From Chionoecetes opilio (Eukaryota; Arthropoda; Malacostraca; Decapoda; Majidae), in contig JACEEZ010000369.1 of assembly GCA_016584305.1 (NCBI GenBank), positions 203,855 through 267,854 on the forward strand: a stretch of DNA of 64,000 nt, given 5' to 3'. The position numbers were made by a program, and so were the translations under genes. The notes below the pieces were generated by a model that saw only the letters and a list, made by a program, of their open reading frames with translations, did no database searches and had not been told where the DNA came from. Shown one piece after another: positions 63,571 through 64,000 of this stretch (positions are counted from its first letter, which is position 1; the number at the start of each line of letters is the position of its first letter).

Positions 63571-64000
63571 ATTTGTCACTTTCCAAAAAAGAATAAAGTT
63601 TGTCAAAAGATTTCAGCCACCTCATCATCTCGTAGTTGAGCATTGCCGTCCTTTTTTTATGTTCCTCCCGCTGCCACTCATGCTCCTCTCGCAGCCACTC
63701 ATGAGCCTCCGACATCATCCTCATCTTCTTGGCATGGAACTCCTGCTGCCGTATCCTGCAAGCTATAGCCTCCTTGGACAGCTCCCTCTTTGTAGTGCAA
63801 GGTAGTGCAGTGACAGTGGGTCGTGGTGGTGGTAGTGGCGAAGGAGTTCTAGGCGGAGATGAAAGAAACGGAGGTCTTTGTGGAGAAACAGGATTTGAAA
63901 GGAGGTCTGTGGCGAGAGGTGTGAGGGGAGTGAGAGTGGTAATATGAGAAGTAGTACAAGCTGGGGTTGTTATTGTGTTGATGGCCGACTGGATGACAGA
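63428..64000 (-). CDS. Unrecognised protein, C-terminal part (open at the right edge)
   Basis: The minus-strand frame is open from the window edge: SVIQSAINTITTPACTTSHI, a Thr/Pro-rich stretch (RPPFLSSPPRTPSPLPPPRP), then a highly charged helix-like region (KEAIACRIRQQEFHAKK, MRMMSEAHEWLREEHEWQRE, EHKKRTAMLNYEMMRWLKSF). Proline-rich linker plus basic/acidic helix is common at the C-terminus of Myb/SANT- or MADF-type transposon-derived proteins, but the diagnostic domain would lie beyond the edge. The final 45 or so codons run into the foldback element at 63203-63570, so the present stop is probably not original, or splicing removes it. Confidence 0.5.
   Translation of the reverse strand, partial: SVIQSAINTITTPACTTSHITTLTPLTPLATDLLSNPVSPQRPPFLSSPPRTPSPLPPPRPTVTALPCTTKRELSKEAIACRIRQQEFHAKKMRMMSEAHEWLREEHEWQREEHKKRTAMLNYEMMRWLKSFDKLYSFLESDKLVYFFYYGQNAVRKPHPLPPLQFYGAADWSFLVSSLPITISSLLNSA

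Overview
The window is nuclear DNA of an arthropod, most probably a decapod crustacean. This rests on intron-rich genes with GT-AG splice sites, interstitial runs of the arthropod telomere motif TTAGG, very dense CA/GT, CT/GA and TA microsatellites, tRNA-derived SINEs, and a dispersed repeat containing GGAAGCTACAAGAGGC of a type I associate with decapods. The species cannot be named from the sequence. Protein-coding sequence is only a few percent of the window.

Three split genes stand out. (1) BPNT2/IMPAD1, Golgi-resident PAP phosphatase, plus strand, six coding exons from 17072 to 23105; exon phases add up to a 342-residue protein. (2) An alpha-tubulin, minus strand, seven coding exons from 37635 to 28875. 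It follows an intron placed directly after the initiator ATG, and a good candidate for that ATG exon lies at about 46262. It lacks the C-terminal tyrosine, is two residues short in the K40 loop, and carries a 2.35 kb minisatellite in one intron. (3) An unrecognised gene, minus strand, with three phase-compatible exons between 61901 and 57781, including an 18-residue repeat encoded by a 54-bp tandem repeat; a fourth exon at 57250-57157 is tentative. A further proline-rich and charged reading frame enters from the right edge (64000-63428, minus).

Everything else is mobile and repeated DNA. From 1 to about 15 kb: a 1.35 kb near-perfect palindrome of two TTAA-flanked elements (2872-4220); a 1.76 kb TA-flanked element (5938-7695) whose unoccupied relative is the first 75 bases of the window; and a P-like/THAP element (7766-9535) followed by two 1.1 kb deletion derivatives inside a 2.64 kb tandem duplication. 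Around and inside the genes there are 14 copies of a roughly 212-bp TTAA-flanked MITE, a family of pogo/Tigger-like TA-flanked elements, several tRNA-derived SINEs, and two decayed LINE fragments. From 40 to 56 kb the DNA is dominated by microsatellites and minisatellites, among them a 2.4 kb CA/GTACAC array and a 24-bp array that is an amplified end of the TTAA MITE.

The genes show no operon-like relation. The main theme is how mobile elements shape the locus: one MITE ends 21 bp before a BPNT2 exon, one MITE end has become a tandem array, a hairpin loop is inverted between duplicate elements, and paralogous unoccupied sites reveal the target duplications. All comparisons were made by eye without database searches.
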